The notes: a model not told the origin generated them from the letters alone. DNA of 64,000 nt from Chryseobacterium scophthalmum (GCF_900143185.1 NZ_FSRQ01000001.1:124001-188000), one strand, 5' to 3'. Counted from the stretch's first letter, positions 1 to 9,185 are shown. Program-made: numbers and translations.

Positions 1-2400
1 CCAATCGGCATCGTTTGAAATGAAATTATTCATTCTCGCTTTCTGGTCATTCACTTTTGCCAATCTCGGTTTTGGTTTCAAACCATATTTTTTGCGGGCA
101 TCATTTTCAGAAAGTTCTGTATCTGAATCATATCCTAATCCTGGCAAATTATGAGAATTGAAGAATGAGCCATTTCCTACCACATCGGTTTCTGTCTCGG
201 AGTTGGCAAAACCTTTCGGTTGAAATTTATATTGAAAATTAAAAGCAACAGAATCTCCCGGCTGAAGTGGTTTATTGAGCTTTACAAGCTTTAAACCAAC
301 TTTTTCATCATTAAAAATCTCTTTTCCGGAAGCTGATAATTGTATTTTCTGGTAAGAATAGTGCCCATCGAGATTGTTTGGATATTTGATAATAATACTG
401 TCAATGGGTTTCTGTTGTTTATTTTTTAAGTAATAAATTCCATCTACGCTCCAGCCAGATGTTTTAGGATAAATATCGATCTTCAAATCTGAAGAAACAA
501 TTCTTGGCTGGCTGATTTTTTCTAAATATTTATATTTTTTTTCATAATCAACACGCATTTTTTCTATTTCAACTTCTGTGTAGGTTTTGTTCAGAATATG
601 GGTATTGTAATAAATATATCCACCAAGTCCAACAGTTGAAAGCAGGAATATAAACAGTAAAGCTTTATGTTTTAATTTGAATGATGTTTTTGAAAGAAGA
701 TATTTTTTAGATAATCCTTTTTCCTTACCTCTTGGGAAAGCGATAAGTGCAATGAACAATAAGAACAACATCATCAAAATCCAGTAAGATTTTACAATAA
801 AATAGCTGTAAAGTACTTGTCCAAAACCATTCAAAGCGGAATAGGGAAGTTGCGGACCATTAGAGTTGAAACTGTACAGAATGCCATCAATTTCCAGATA
901 ATTATACAAAATCGGAAGAAATACAACAGGGAAAATGGCTAAGAAAAATCCAAAATATTTGTTGTTGACAATGAATTGAACAAACAAACTGAAACCTATT
1001 AAAACCAAATAATAAGGTAGGTTGTATAAATTAAATTTCAAATAAGTTAATGGTTCTACATCATAAAAGCCTTTGTAAAACTGAATTCCAATACAGATTA
1101 AATTTGAAAAAATCTGCATAATGATAACCATCCAAACCATTCCCAAAAATTTGGAAAACATCAGGTTGAAATTGGAAACTGTACTTACGCCAATCAACTC
1201 ATCTATTTTATTTTCACGTTCTCTCCAAACGATATTTCCTGAGAAGAAAACAATCAACAAAAGCAGGAAAAAAGAAAGACCTTCTTCTGCCAATTCTGCC
1301 AACAGAAATGTAACAGGAATAGCTTCTGCATCGTACATCGATTTCATAAAATTGGAAATCACAATCAACATGACACCGAAGATGAAGCTGATAATTCCAA
1401 AAAATGGCGTGTAAACAATCCTTTTTACTTCGAAAAAAGAAAGGTAGAAAAGCTCTTTCAGTTTGGCAATCCATCCAAAATCTTTTTGAACGGTAAGAAT
1501 TTCCTGTAATGACTTTCCAGAATTGGAATAAACGACCTCTTCTGCGTTTGATTTCTTCTTTTTGAAAAGAGAAAAAGGCTGTAGAAACTGGTTAAAATCA
1601 AATTTAAAATAAGTAAATCCTACACATAAACACGCAATGCCCAACCAAAATAAGCGATTCCAAAGCAAAATACCCGAGAATGGAACTGCATTTTCATTTT
1701 GTTCAAAAGGCGTCCAATATTCGGTGGTCTGTCTCAATGCAAAACTTCCGAACGGATCGATAAGGGAAGCCAAATTTTTATTTTGAATATCCGATAAAAT
1801 ACTATCGCTCAAAATCGAAAGTAAAAGCAAAATAATGCAAAAAAGATATGAAGACAAAGTACTTCTTGTAAGCGTTGTCAATGCGAAAAAAATAGAGCCG
1901 ATAATCAAAGTGTTCACGACTGTGAAAATCAAAAAAGGCAATAGATAATTGAAGACATCGATCGGGCCTAACTGCGGAGTTCCGAGTCCGTACAAAGTTC
2001 CAAAGAAGTAGCCGATGAGCGTTCCTGAAAAAACATAAACCGATATCAGAAAATTAGCTAAAAATCTTCCAAAAAAATAACCTGACTTTGTAATCGGAGT
2101 CGTGTACAACAAGCCGTGAAAATTATAGGCATAATCTTTCTGAATGGCTGTTGCCATTATACTGATCATCATAACGCCATTGATGAGAACCATAATGTTC
2201 CCGCTCATCCCGACAATCAGTTTTGCAATTGCCAGAGAAGAATTTTTGATAAGAATGGAATCTGAAGTAGAAGTATCAAAAGCACCGGTAGTTCCCAATC
2301 CTACAAGAACACCCAATGTGAGAAAAACTAAAAAATAAATCTGTGTACTCCATTTTTTGAAACCGTTTCTGAGTTCAAATGAGAATAATTCTTTAAACAT
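1..2400 (-). CDS. ABC-2 type permease, probably fused to an M1-family aminopeptidase (partial, C-terminus outside window)
   Basis: The frame is open for 800 codons from an ATG at 2398-2400 to the left edge, so the C-terminus is missing. Residues 1 to about 590 hold many hydrophobic membrane segments in two ABC-2-like sets. From about residue 620 the chain becomes soluble. In Bacteroidota, permeases with this build (two ABC-2 halves, then a long periplasmic region) are typically fused to an M1 aminopeptidase; the expected HExxH motif would lie outside the window, so the fusion is inferred. The start codon lies inside the 3' end of the upstream ATPase gene (8-nt overlap), which indicates translational coupling. 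The transported substrate is unknown. Confidence 0.85.
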   Translation of the reverse strand, partial: MFKELFSFELRNGFKKWSTQIYFLVFLTLGVLVGLGTTGAFDTSTSDSILIKNSSLAIAKLIVGMSGNIMVLINGVMMISIMATAIQKDYAYNFHGLLYTTPITKSGYFFGRFLANFLISVYVFSGTLIGYFFGTLYGLGTPQLGPIDVFNYLLPFLIFTVVNTLIIGSIFFALTTLTRSTLSSYLFCIILLLLSILSDSILSDIQNKNLASLIDPFGSFALRQTTEYWTPFEQNENAVPFSGILLWNRLFWLGIACLCVGFTYFKFDFNQFLQPFSLFKKKKSNAEEVVYSNSGKSLQEILTVQKDFGWIAKLKELFYLSFFEVKRIVYTPFFGIISFIFGVMLIVISNFMKSMYDAEAIPVTFLLAELAEEGLSFFLLLLIVFFSGNIVWRERENKIDELIGVSTVSNFNLMFSKFLGMVWMVIIMQIFSNLICIGIQFYKGFYDVEPLTYLKFNLYNLPYYLVLIGFSLFVQFIVNNKYFGFFLAIFPVVFLPILYNYLEIDGILYSFNSNGPQLPYSALNGFGQVLYSYFIVKSYWILMMLFLLFIALIAFPRGKEKGLSKKYLLSKTSFKLKHKALLFIFLLSTVGLGGYIYYNTHILNKTYTEVEIEKMRVDYEKKYKYLEKISQPRIVSSDLKIDIYPKTSGWSVDGIYYLKNKQQKPIDSIIIKYPNNLDGHYSYQKIQLSASGKEIFNDEKVGLKLVKLNKPLQPGDSVAFNFQYKFQPKGFANSETETDVVGNGSFFNSHNLPGLGYDSDTELSENDARKKYGLKPKPRLAKVNDQKARMNNFISNDADW

Positions 2401-3277
2401 TAGCCGTCATTTTTTTTGTGATACTTGAGAAATACACGTCTTCCAAATTAGATTCTACTGGAATGAAACCTGCATCTGGCTGAGTTTCTGCAAAAACACG
2501 AATCTCAACTTTCCCTTCAGAAGTATGGGTTGAAATAACTTGATATTCTTCTTTTGCAGCCTCAACTTCTGATTTCTCTACAAGTTTTTTCCAGATTTTC
2601 CCCTGAAAATCTTCAATTACTCCTCTAGGTGTTCCGTCGAGAATAATCTGTCCCTGATTTTGAACAACAACACGGTTACAAAGATTTTTAACATCATCCA
2701 CAATGTGCGTGGAAAGAATAACGATGGTGTTTTCACCGATTTCGCTTAGGAGATTATGAAAACGGTTTCTCTCCATTGGATCGAGACCTGCAGTCGGTTC
2801 ATCTACAATAATCAATTTCGGATTTCCAAGAAGTGCCTGTGCGATTCCGAATCTTTGGCGCATTCCGCCAGAATATTCGCTTACATTTCTTTTTCTGGCT
2901 TCGAAAAGATTGGTTTGATGAAGAAGACCATCTACAATTTCTTTACGTTCAGATTTATTAGAAATTCCTTTTAGAATAGCAAAATGGTTAAGAAGTTCCA
3001 CCGCATTTACCTTAGGATAAAATCCAAAATCCTGAGGAAGATAGCCGAGAATTTTTCTGAGCTCTTCTTTTTGAGTCAGAGCATTTAGATCTCCCAAAAA
3101 TATTTCTCCCGAATCTGGAGCCTGTAATCCTGCAATAGTTCTCATCAATGATGATTTTCCGGCACCATTGGGACCGAGTAATCCAAACATTCCTTTTCCA
3201 ATTGTGAGGTTTACATTGTCTAAAGCTTTCAAGCCATTTCCGTAGGTTTTACTGATGTTATTTATTTTCAGTTCCAT
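2393..3277 (-). CDS. ABC transporter ATP-binding protein
   Basis: A 294-aa cytoplasmic ATPase that would power the downstream permease. All ABC landmarks are visible: Walker A GPNGAGKS at residues 35-42, Q-loop Gln82, signature YSGGMRQR at 135-142, Walker B LIIVDE at 155-160 with the D-loop following, and the switch His at 191 (STHIV). The C-terminal 80 residues form an accessory domain, as in ABC-2 exporters of the CcmA/NatA type. Its stop codon overlaps the permease start, so the two form one operon. Substrate not predictable from sequence. Confidence 0.93.
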   Translation of the reverse strand: MELKINNISKTYGNGLKALDNVNLTIGKGMFGLLGPNGAGKSSLMRTIAGLQAPDSGEIFLGDLNALTQKEELRKILGYLPQDFGFYPKVNAVELLNHFAILKGISNKSERKEIVDGLLHQTNLFEARKRNVSEYSGGMRQRFGIAQALLGNPKLIIVDEPTAGLDPMERNRFHNLLSEIGENTIVILSTHIVDDVKNLCNRVVVQNQGQIILDGTPRGVIEDFQGKIWKKLVEKSEVEAAKEEYQVISTHTSEGKVEIRVFAETQPDAGFIPVESNLEDVYFSSITKKMTANV

Positions 3278-3960
3278 AGTTATTCTTTTATTATTATAAT
3301 TTATTAGACGATTACTAATATTATTTGTTACAAAAATTTTAGAATAAAGGAAAATATAAAATAAATCAGCACAGTATTGTGTGTTTTTAAGTAATCAAAA
3401 AGGGATTGAAATTAGTTTTTTTTCTATCATGTTTAATTAAAAAAAAATCAAATCATAATTTGGAGCTGCTAATTTCGTAAGAAGCCGAAAAATCAATTGA
3501 GTATGTCATTGGATTCTTCAAAGTTTAAAGATGATATTTCTGTTATCAATGGAAATTCCAAAATCAAGAAAGTAATAACAATTCTGTATCTCGAAAGAGT
3601 AGATGTATTAATTATAAAATCTTATTCTAATGTCAAATAAATTTTTAATCAAAGTGAAGTTTTCAAGTTTTTTGCTGCACTTAAATTAGTTTTAATTACT
3701 CCAGAATTATCTACCAAGAAATATTTACTTAAAGGCATTTTAAAAATACAATATTCAATAATTTTAAGTAAATGTATTTTCCACTTCAAATTAAAAATTA
3801 TTAAAATATCTTTGGCGGATTAGTATTTGTCCGCCTTTTTTATAGCTTATTGTTTATGTCTATTTTGTTTCGTTAGAAGCCGAGGTAAATCCTCAGGAAA
3901 TTTATTGGTCTGTAAATTAATGTGCCCTAAATTTTAGAATAATAAACATTTATTTTCTTT
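3278..3960. other. 683-bp intergenic region with no clear gene
   Basis: Very AT-rich. It holds the minus-strand promoter region of the ABC operon, an 11-bp inverted repeat (3723-3733 with 3763-3773) and a good plus-strand terminator at 3814-3842. The only plus-strand reading frame of note ahead of that terminator is a 45-codon ORF from ATG 3503 to stop 3640, which I do not recognise and which lacks a convincing ribosome binding site. A decayed gene or a small RNA ending at the terminator are both possible. Confidence 0.5.
3814..3842 (+). terminator. Rho-independent terminator without an obvious upstream gene
   Basis: Stem GGCGGA (3814-3819) pairs with TCCGCC (3830-3835) and is followed directly by a run of seven T. 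No annotated plus-strand gene lies upstream between it and the divergent ABC operon. Confidence 0.65.
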
Positions 3961-5673
3961 TTAAATCGTATTCAAAAACTCACTTAAATCTTCCTCTTTT
4001 GTTAATCCTATTTTTGATTTTACCTTAGCTTTGTAAACTCTTATACTTCCCACAGTAAATTTTTCCAGAAGAGCGATTTCTTTTCCTGATAAATTCAGTT
4101 TAAAATAGACACATAGTTTCAATTCCTGTTGAGTAAGAATCGGAAATTGTTCAGAAAGTTTATCCATAAACAATTTGTTTTCCAGAGAACTTTCGTTAAT
4201 AAGCTCATTATCCTTTTTGTCAAGTTGTATTAAATTGTTTATTTTAAACTGCAAATCTTTTAGAATCTCTTCAGGCTCAATATTATTGGTTTTCTTTAAT
4301 TTTTTTAAATTTTCTAAAAATGCTTTTTGTGTTTCAGTTTTCAGATTAAGATTGAGATGAAGATTTTTTACCTTTTCTTTTTGCAGTTGAAGGTCTTTTT
4401 CAAGAATTTCTTTTGAATTTTCAAATATGATTTTTTCTTTTTCTAGAAGCTCTTCTTTCTTCTTTTTTCTCATCCTTAAAATAATTATAACACCAATAAA
4501 AACCACTATTATGAGGGCTAAGAAAAAAATTAAGAATACATATTTTTTCTTTTGATCCTCTTTTTCTTTATTGATTTCTTTAATGATATAACTGTCGATA
4601 GCATCTACCGTTTTGCTTAATTCTTTTTGAGATGACAGGTCCTGCTCATCATTCAATGCAGCCAATCTCATTGAAATACCTTTAAAGTCTTTGAAATTAT
4701 CATTTCTTAAATAATAATCTTTTATCAGTTTAGTTAAAATAATTTTATCTTCTACTTTTTGCAACTTAGGTTCAATAATTTTCAGTGATTCTATTATTTC
4801 AACTTCATTGGTTCTTTTGCCTGTAATATCATAAATGGCCAAAATATCTTTGGCTGCTAAAAGTGCCATTCTATCATTTCCGTTTTTAAAAGAGAATTTC
4901 CATTTTTCCAAAAATAATTTTTCAGAAATATCATATTTTTTTAATTCCAAATAATATTGAGCCAGACTTCCTTTCATATAATAAACAAAAACCTTTTGTT
5001 TATTACTTATTTTATTTCTCTGCGTTAATATCTGTATTCCTATGTTCGTTTCTTTAATGGCCAGATCTATTTTCCCCATTTTATCATAACACATCCCGAA
5101 ATTATTATGCATAGAAGCAATATAAAGCAGGTCTTTCTTTCTATCAAAAGTATTTAATGCTTTCTTAAAAAAAACGAATGCATTTTTATACTCCTCTTTA
5201 TTGTATAATAGTCTTCCTTTAAAATGGTATAAATGAGGTAGGAAGTATTGATTTCCTACTTTTTCATTTAATTCTATAGCCTCATTGATATACTTCATTG
5301 ACCAATCTGGAGAGCTAAGTTCAAAATGAGTTGCTAGATTATAATTGCAGGCAATATCTACATACTTATACTTTCCGTTATTAAGCTTTATTAGTTCATA
5401 CACAAGCGGAATTTGCTCATTTCTTTTTTCAGAATAAATAAGAACATCAACATATTTACTGCTTATCTGGTGAAGCTTGTTATTATCTTCATTATATTTT
5501 TGTAATTCCTCGTTATAAAATCTTTTAATAATTATGCGACGATCTGCTTTTGGATTTGAAAGAGACTTGCTTATTTTCTTATTTAATGCATCAAAATATT
5601 CATCTCCTCCTGAAGAATTACAAGAAATAAATAAAAAACTAAAGAATGAAAAGTAGAGTAAATATTTAATCAT
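3961..5673 (-). CDS. membrane-anchored TPR protein with C-terminal LuxR-like helix-turn-helix
   Basis: A 570-aa protein of a regulator type common in Flavobacteriia. The N-terminus is a lipoprotein-like signal with a lipobox ending at Cys18. Residues about 30-360 are TPR-like helical repeats. One transmembrane helix lies at about 375-398, then a long charged coiled coil (about 400-490), then a C-terminal HTH at about 510-560 that resembles the LuxR/GerE output domain (LSGKEIALLEKFTVGSIRVY). The layout suggests a sensor outside the cytoplasmic membrane coupled to a cytoplasmic DNA-binding domain. The signal is unknown. It stands alone with its own upstream region and no obvious target operon. 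Confidence 0.85.
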   Translation of the reverse strand: MIKYLLYFSFFSFLFISCNSSGGDEYFDALNKKISKSLSNPKADRRIIIKRFYNEELQKYNEDNNKLHQISSKYVDVLIYSEKRNEQIPLVYELIKLNNGKYKYVDIACNYNLATHFELSSPDWSMKYINEAIELNEKVGNQYFLPHLYHFKGRLLYNKEEYKNAFVFFKKALNTFDRKKDLLYIASMHNNFGMCYDKMGKIDLAIKETNIGIQILTQRNKISNKQKVFVYYMKGSLAQYYLELKKYDISEKLFLEKWKFSFKNGNDRMALLAAKDILAIYDITGKRTNEVEIIESLKIIEPKLQKVEDKIILTKLIKDYYLRNDNFKDFKGISMRLAALNDEQDLSSQKELSKTVDAIDSYIIKEINKEKEDQKKKYVFLIFFLALIIVVFIGVIIILRMRKKKKEELLEKEKIIFENSKEILEKDLQLQKEKVKNLHLNLNLKTETQKAFLENLKKLKKTNNIEPEEILKDLQFKINNLIQLDKKDNELINESSLENKLFMDKLSEQFPILTQQELKLCVYFKLNLSGKEIALLEKFTVGSIRVYKAKVKSKIGLTKEEDLSEFLNTI

Positions 5674-6026
5674 TTATGGTAAATGTGTTTATAGTGGCAA
5701 TATCAGTATAATTTTTTTATTAATCATAGGGTGAAAAATAATAAAAAAATACTTTTTGTAAAATTAATGCTTTTAAAAATATAAAATACTTGTTTTCAAT
5801 TATTTATATTTTGGTAATTAACGTTTTTTTAATTTTTTAAATTTTAGTTAATGTTAATTAATCTCTGTTTTCTTATAAATTTCTTCTTCTGCATGTAATT
5901 TCGTTTAATATACGATCTGAAAAAAATAAAGGTCTATTTGAAATAAAGTTTAAAATAAACAATTTAATAAAATTTGAATCATTTCATTGTTATAGATAAT
6001 GGTTTATGAAAATGATAATTTTTAAA
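5674..6026. other. 353-bp divergent intergenic region
   Basis: AT-rich upstream region shared by the minus-strand TPR/HTH gene and the plus-strand small HTH gene. Poly-T and poly-A stretches are present, but I found no open frame, hairpin terminator or clear promoter consensus. Confidence 0.4.
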
Positions 6027-6455
6027 ATGAAGTTAGATTATAAAAAAATAAACATTGGGCATTTAATTCGCGAAGAGATCAAAGCAATAAAAATTGAAAG
6101 TGGTCGCATTTGCAAGTTTATGAATTGTACTGAAAAAGAAATAGAAGAAATGTACGAAGCAACTGATCTTCCTACTAATATCCTGCTAAAATGGTGTAAA
6201 CTTCTTGAATACGATTTTTTTAGAATTTATTCGCAGCACCTGATTTTGTTTTCTACCCCAAAACAAAAGTCGAAAGCAACGGATACTAAAGAAAGTAAAA
6301 GTTCTCTTCCCAATTACAGAAAAAATCTTTATACAAAGGAGATTATCAATTTTGTTCTTGAACTTATTCGTACAGGAAAGAAAACTAAAGCCCAGATTAT
6401 AGAAGAATATAAAATTCCTAAAAACACACTATTAAAATGGATCGAAAAATATTAG
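6027..6455 (+). CDS. small helix-turn-helix protein (transposase-HTH-like)
   Basis: A 142-aa protein read from the ATG at 6027 (MKLDYKKINIGHLI). An in-frame ATG at 6006 would add seven residues, but the sequence around the second ATG looks like the natural N-terminus. The N-terminal half is helical and could be a Cro-like fold. The C-terminal 40 residues form an HTH (TKAQIIEEYKIPKNTLLKWI) similar to those of IS3-type transposase subunits. No catalytic transposase domain is present. The next gene has the same kind of C-terminal HTH. Likely DNA-binding; target unknown. Confidence 0.7.
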   Translation: MKLDYKKINIGHLIREEIKAIKIESGRICKFMNCTEKEIEEMYEATDLPTNILLKWCKLLEYDFFRIYSQHLILFSTPKQKSKATDTKESKSSLPNYRKNLYTKEIINFVLELIRTGKKTKAQIIEEYKIPKNTLLKWIEKY

Positions 6456-6539
6456 GAGATAATATCTATTAACAACACTTTTCTAATTCAAGAAAAGAGA
6501 ATATAATATTTACATAAAAGACAAAAAAAACATAATAAA

Positions 6540-6860
6540 ATGATTAAACCAGATTACCAAAGAATTTATACGGATCTTTTAAAACTGAAATTTCCTGAAA
6601 AAGAAAAAGATTGCCTTCCATTATTAAATAAAAAGAATTTTTCGCAATTGGATGTAATCAAATTTGAAAATATTTTATTTGGAGAAACCAAAAATGAAGA
6701 TTCACATAATAATGGAATTCATAGGTCTTATGATAAATCAACAATTTTTAAAATTTTAGATTATCAGAAAAAACACAATCTGAACAATACTGAATTGGCA
6801 AAACATTATGGACTCAGCAGAAATACGGTTGCCAAATGGAAGAAATATTTTCTGGTTTAA
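6540..6860 (+). CDS. small helix-turn-helix protein
   Basis: A 106-aa protein with a helical N-terminal half and a C-terminal HTH (NNTELAKHYGLSRNTVAKW). It resembles the HTH of the preceding gene and the transposase-derived HTH proteins common in Chryseobacterium-type genomes. There is no DDE or serine recombinase domain, so it is probably a DNA-binding protein rather than a transposase. It lies 84 bp after the previous HTH gene and is followed by a strong terminator at 6981-7010. Confidence 0.7.
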   Translation: MIKPDYQRIYTDLLKLKFPEKEKDCLPLLNKKNFSQLDVIKFENILFGETKNEDSHNNGIHRSYDKSTIFKILDYQKKHNLNNTELAKHYGLSRNTVAKWKKYFLV

Positions 6861-6980
6861 ACTAAATATGAGATTTAAACAAAGCATAAAAACCTGAAGA
6901 TATTATTACAGGTTTATATAAAAATTTAATATAAATGGTTCAGGACCATATGTTTTCAATCACAAATGTTGAAAAAAACA

Positions 6981-7010
6981 CAACGCCAATGAAATTCATT
7001 GGCGTTGTTG
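6981..7010 (+). terminator. strong palindromic terminator
   Basis: Near-perfect palindrome: CAACGCCAATGAA (6981-6993) pairs with TTCATTGGCGTTG (6995-7007). It is flanked by an A-run upstream and a T-rich stretch downstream, so it could act on both strands. Confidence 0.75.
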
Positions 7011-7193
7011 TTTACTAAATGATTGTTTCTTTAAACTCAAATTCTGTTTACTTTTTTTTTAAATGATTTACAGACTATTAATGATTGCCGTTTTTAAAGG
7101 ATAATATAAATATCGATCAATAAAAAAGCCATGTCGATGTCTTTTTTTGAAAGAAAAACAGAAAATGATAATTATTTTATTCACCAATGTGTG

Positions 7194-7220
7194 TTGAGAA
7201 AATAATTTTTATTATCTTGA
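7194..7220 (+). promoter_or_regulatory. candidate Bacteroidota promoter for the oxidase gene
   Basis: TTG at 7194-7196 is followed 19 nt later by TATCTTGA starting at 7213. This approximates the Bacteroidota sigma-A consensus (TTTG, about 19 nt, TAnnTTTG). It would place transcription start about 20 nt before the ATG at 7248. Match is imperfect. Confidence 0.35.
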
Positions 7221-7247
7221 CCCCGTTAAACATTACCAAATTACTCA

Positions 7248-8756
7248 ATGAACTTCGACAAACTAATAGACCATTTTAAACTAGACAAACAAGAATTTTA
7301 TTTTCAGTTTAATTCTCATCCCAACTATCCTTCGGCTTTAGCTTTCAGCGACACTCTCAATTTTTTGGGTTTAAAAAATGACGCTTATGAATTGGATAAA
7401 GAGTATTGGGACGAATTACCTGAAGAATTTATGGCTTTGGTCAACAATTCTTTTTCATTAGTAAAAAAGAAAGACAAGGACTTCATCATTTATTCTGATA
7501 AAGTAAAGAATTTAAGTAAAGAAGAACTTTATAAAAATTCGGATGATTTTGTACTTCTTTTTGAGAAAACAGAGAACGTAAAGTCAACATCATTTTTTAA
7601 TTTTAAACCGTTTATTTATGCAATTTTCGGGATAATTCTTCTCTATTCATTCCTGCAGTTCACTTGGTATGAAAGCATTTTCAACTTATTGTCATTACTC
7701 GGAGTTTACATTTCTTTAGAGCTTTTTAATCAGAAATTCGGGCAAGAATCTGTTGTCGTAAGCAATATTTGTGGTGGCGCAGCAAATAGTAATTCTAAAA
7801 GCTCATGTGCAACCATTTTTTCTGCTGATAAAACGAATATTTTAGGATTAAAGCTTTCCGATTTTAGCTTAATTTATTTCTTGGGAATTACCTTTATTGG
7901 TCTTTTATTTCCGGGCGCTCAGTTTGTTTTAAAAATTATTTCACTGATTTCAGTTGTCGTGATTTTATACTCACTTTATGTTCAGACTTTTGTAGAAAAA
8001 TCACTTTGCAGAGTGTGTCTCTTTATCATTTTTATTTTATTGGCGCAGATTGCAGTCAGCTCTTTCTATTTCAGTTTGGTGGTTTCTTTACCGATTGTTT
8101 TTATCAGCGTTATTGCATTTATTTCTTTGTTTTTTACGATTGCTTTTCTAAATAATCTGATGAATCAGAAAGAAGAGCTTAAAAAATCAAATGCGAAAAA
8201 TCTTAGATTCAAAAGAAATTATGATCTGTTCAAAAGAGAACTTTTAGATAAAGAAAAAATTGAATTTTCAGATAAAAACACTTTCTTCTTAGGAAACAAA
8301 GACGCAAAACTTCATATCTCGGTAGTTTCAAATCCTTATTGTGGGTTTTGTAAAGATGCACATAAAATTCTTGAAGATTTAGTAGCAAAATATCCGGATG
8401 AGATTTCTGCACAGATGAGATTTAATTATTCAGGTGAAAGCGCAGGAGAAAAATATACCCAACTTATTTCAGACTTTTTGAGCATTTATAAAAACAAATC
8501 ACAAAAAGATTTTTTAAGCGCGGTTGATACTTGGTTTAAAAATAAAGATGAAGGCGAAATTAATAGAAAATCTGGAACACAAAATCCGGAAGATCTTACA
8601 AATATCATTCAGATGACTTCGGAAAATAGTTCTGCAGGACTTAATTTCACGCCTGTTTTTATCATTAATGGTTATCAGTTTCCGGATAAATATGACCGCG
8701 ATGATATTCATTACTTTATCGGTGAATTGATTGAAGATGAAGATTTTTCAATTTAA
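7248..8756 (+). CDS. VKOR-family disulfide oxidase with degenerate C39-like N-terminus and thioredoxin-like C-terminus
   Basis: A 502-aa three-part protein. Residues 1-110 resemble a C39 peptidase-like domain (SHPNYPSALAFSDTLNFLG) but lack the catalytic Cys near the N-terminus and the NHF-type catalytic His, so it is probably non-proteolytic. Residues 120-305 are a multi-helix VKOR domain with loop cysteines Cys175 and Cys187 and the redox motif CRVC at 254-257. Residues 340-500 are a DsbA/thioredoxin-like domain with CGFC at 365-368. VKOR-thioredoxin fusions make disulfide bonds outside the cytoplasm. It is the first gene of a locus encoding four Cys-rich GG-leader peptides and their exporter, so these peptides are the likely substrates (inference). 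Confidence 0.88.
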   Translation: MNFDKLIDHFKLDKQEFYFQFNSHPNYPSALAFSDTLNFLGLKNDAYELDKEYWDELPEEFMALVNNSFSLVKKKDKDFIIYSDKVKNLSKEELYKNSDDFVLLFEKTENVKSTSFFNFKPFIYAIFGIILLYSFLQFTWYESIFNLLSLLGVYISLELFNQKFGQESVVVSNICGGAANSNSKSSCATIFSADKTNILGLKLSDFSLIYFLGITFIGLLFPGAQFVLKIISLISVVVILYSLYVQTFVEKSLCRVCLFIIFILLAQIAVSSFYFSLVVSLPIVFISVIAFISLFFTIAFLNNLMNQKEELKKSNAKNLRFKRNYDLFKRELLDKEKIEFSDKNTFFLGNKDAKLHISVVSNPYCGFCKDAHKILEDLVAKYPDEISAQMRFNYSGESAGEKYTQLISDFLSIYKNKSQKDFLSAVDTWFKNKDEGEINRKSGTQNPEDLTNIIQMTSENSSAGLNFTPVFIINGYQFPDKYDRDDIHYFIGELIEDEDFSI

Positions 8757-8767
8757 ATTATTTTTGA

Positions 8768-8789
8768 TTAATCAAAATTGATTAATTTT
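8768..8789 (+). terminator. weak hairpin after the oxidase gene
   Basis: TTAATCAA (8768-8775) pairs with TTGATTAA (8778-8785), followed by TTTT. It is all A/T-rich and has a short loop, so it may terminate only weakly or separate the oxidase from the peptide genes. Confidence 0.35.
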
Positions 8790-8799
8790 AAATGAATTA

Positions 8800-8835
8800 A
8801 AAGCGGGATCCGAAAAGCTTAAAAAGAGTAGGAAA
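8800..8835 (+). promoter_or_regulatory. 36-nt leader element, copy 1 (upstream of peptide 1)
   Basis: Matches 9444-9479 at 34 of 36 positions (core ATCCGAAAAGCTTAAA, then AGAGTAGGAAA). It ends 18 nt before the peptide-1 ATG; the second copy ends 15 nt before the peptide-4 ATG. The constant position relative to the start codon suggests a 5'-UTR or promoter element shared by the two transcription units. Function is inferred from position only. Confidence 0.6.
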
Positions 8836-8853
8836 TTACCAAATTCAATTTTT

Positions 8854-8997
8854 ATGAAAAATCTAAAAAAAATCAACCGACAGGAAATGAAAACGATTCA
8901 GGGAGGTATTGTCTGTACAGGTGGACAGCTTTGTCTGATCAACGGAAAATGGAAATGCATGCCATACGACGGATGCGGCGGCGGAAACCAACCTTAA
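8854..8997 (+). CDS. GG-leader Cys-rich secreted peptide 1 (bacteriocin-like)
   Basis: A 47-aa precursor beginning MKNLKKINRQEMKTIQGG, a double-glycine leader of the kind Chryseobacterium attaches to bacteriocin-like peptides. Cleavage after Gly18 would release a 29-aa core with four cysteines (21, 27, 35, 41) and a Gly-rich end (CGGGNQP). An even Cys count and a nearby VKOR oxidase suggest two disulfides. The 36-nt leader element lies just upstream. Peptide 2 follows after 31 bp. No lanthipeptide or other RiPP enzyme is nearby. Bioactivity unknown. Confidence 0.8.
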   Translation: MKNLKKINRQEMKTIQGGIVCTGGQLCLINGKWKCMPYDGCGGGNQP

Positions 8998-9028
8998 TTA
9001 ATCATCAAATCAACCAAACTATTTTATT

Positions 9029-9175
9029 ATGAAAAATTTTAAAAAAGTCTCAAGAAGTCAGATGAAAGACATCAACGGCGGAGCTTCAACTTGTTCTCAA
9101 GCATGTTGCCCTCCTCCGGGAATTAAAAGATGTCCCAATATTTATTGTTTTGCACCATGTCCCGTAGAATCTTAA
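9029..9175 (+). CDS. GG-leader Cys-rich secreted peptide 2
   Basis: A 48-aa precursor with leader MKNFKKVSRSQMKDINGG. The 30-aa core has six cysteines (22, 26, 27, 35, 40, 44) in the order CX3CCX7CX4CX3C and contains CCPPPG. Peptide 3 has almost the same framework, so the two look like diverged duplicates. The fixed Cys pattern with adjacent CC resembles the layout of small disulfide-knotted peptides, but no homology can be claimed. Likely co-transcribed with peptides 1 and 3 (gaps of 31 and 10 bp). Confidence 0.8.
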   Translation: MKNFKKVSRSQMKDINGGASTCSQACCPPPGIKRCPNIYCFAPCPVES

Positions 9176-9185
9176 AAATAATTAT

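Larger units (their letters stand above)
6861..7247. other. 387-bp intergenic region
   Basis: Contains the terminator at 6981-7010 that closes the small HTH genes and a candidate Bacteroidota promoter at 7194-7220 for the oxidase gene. No open frame of note. Confidence 0.5.
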
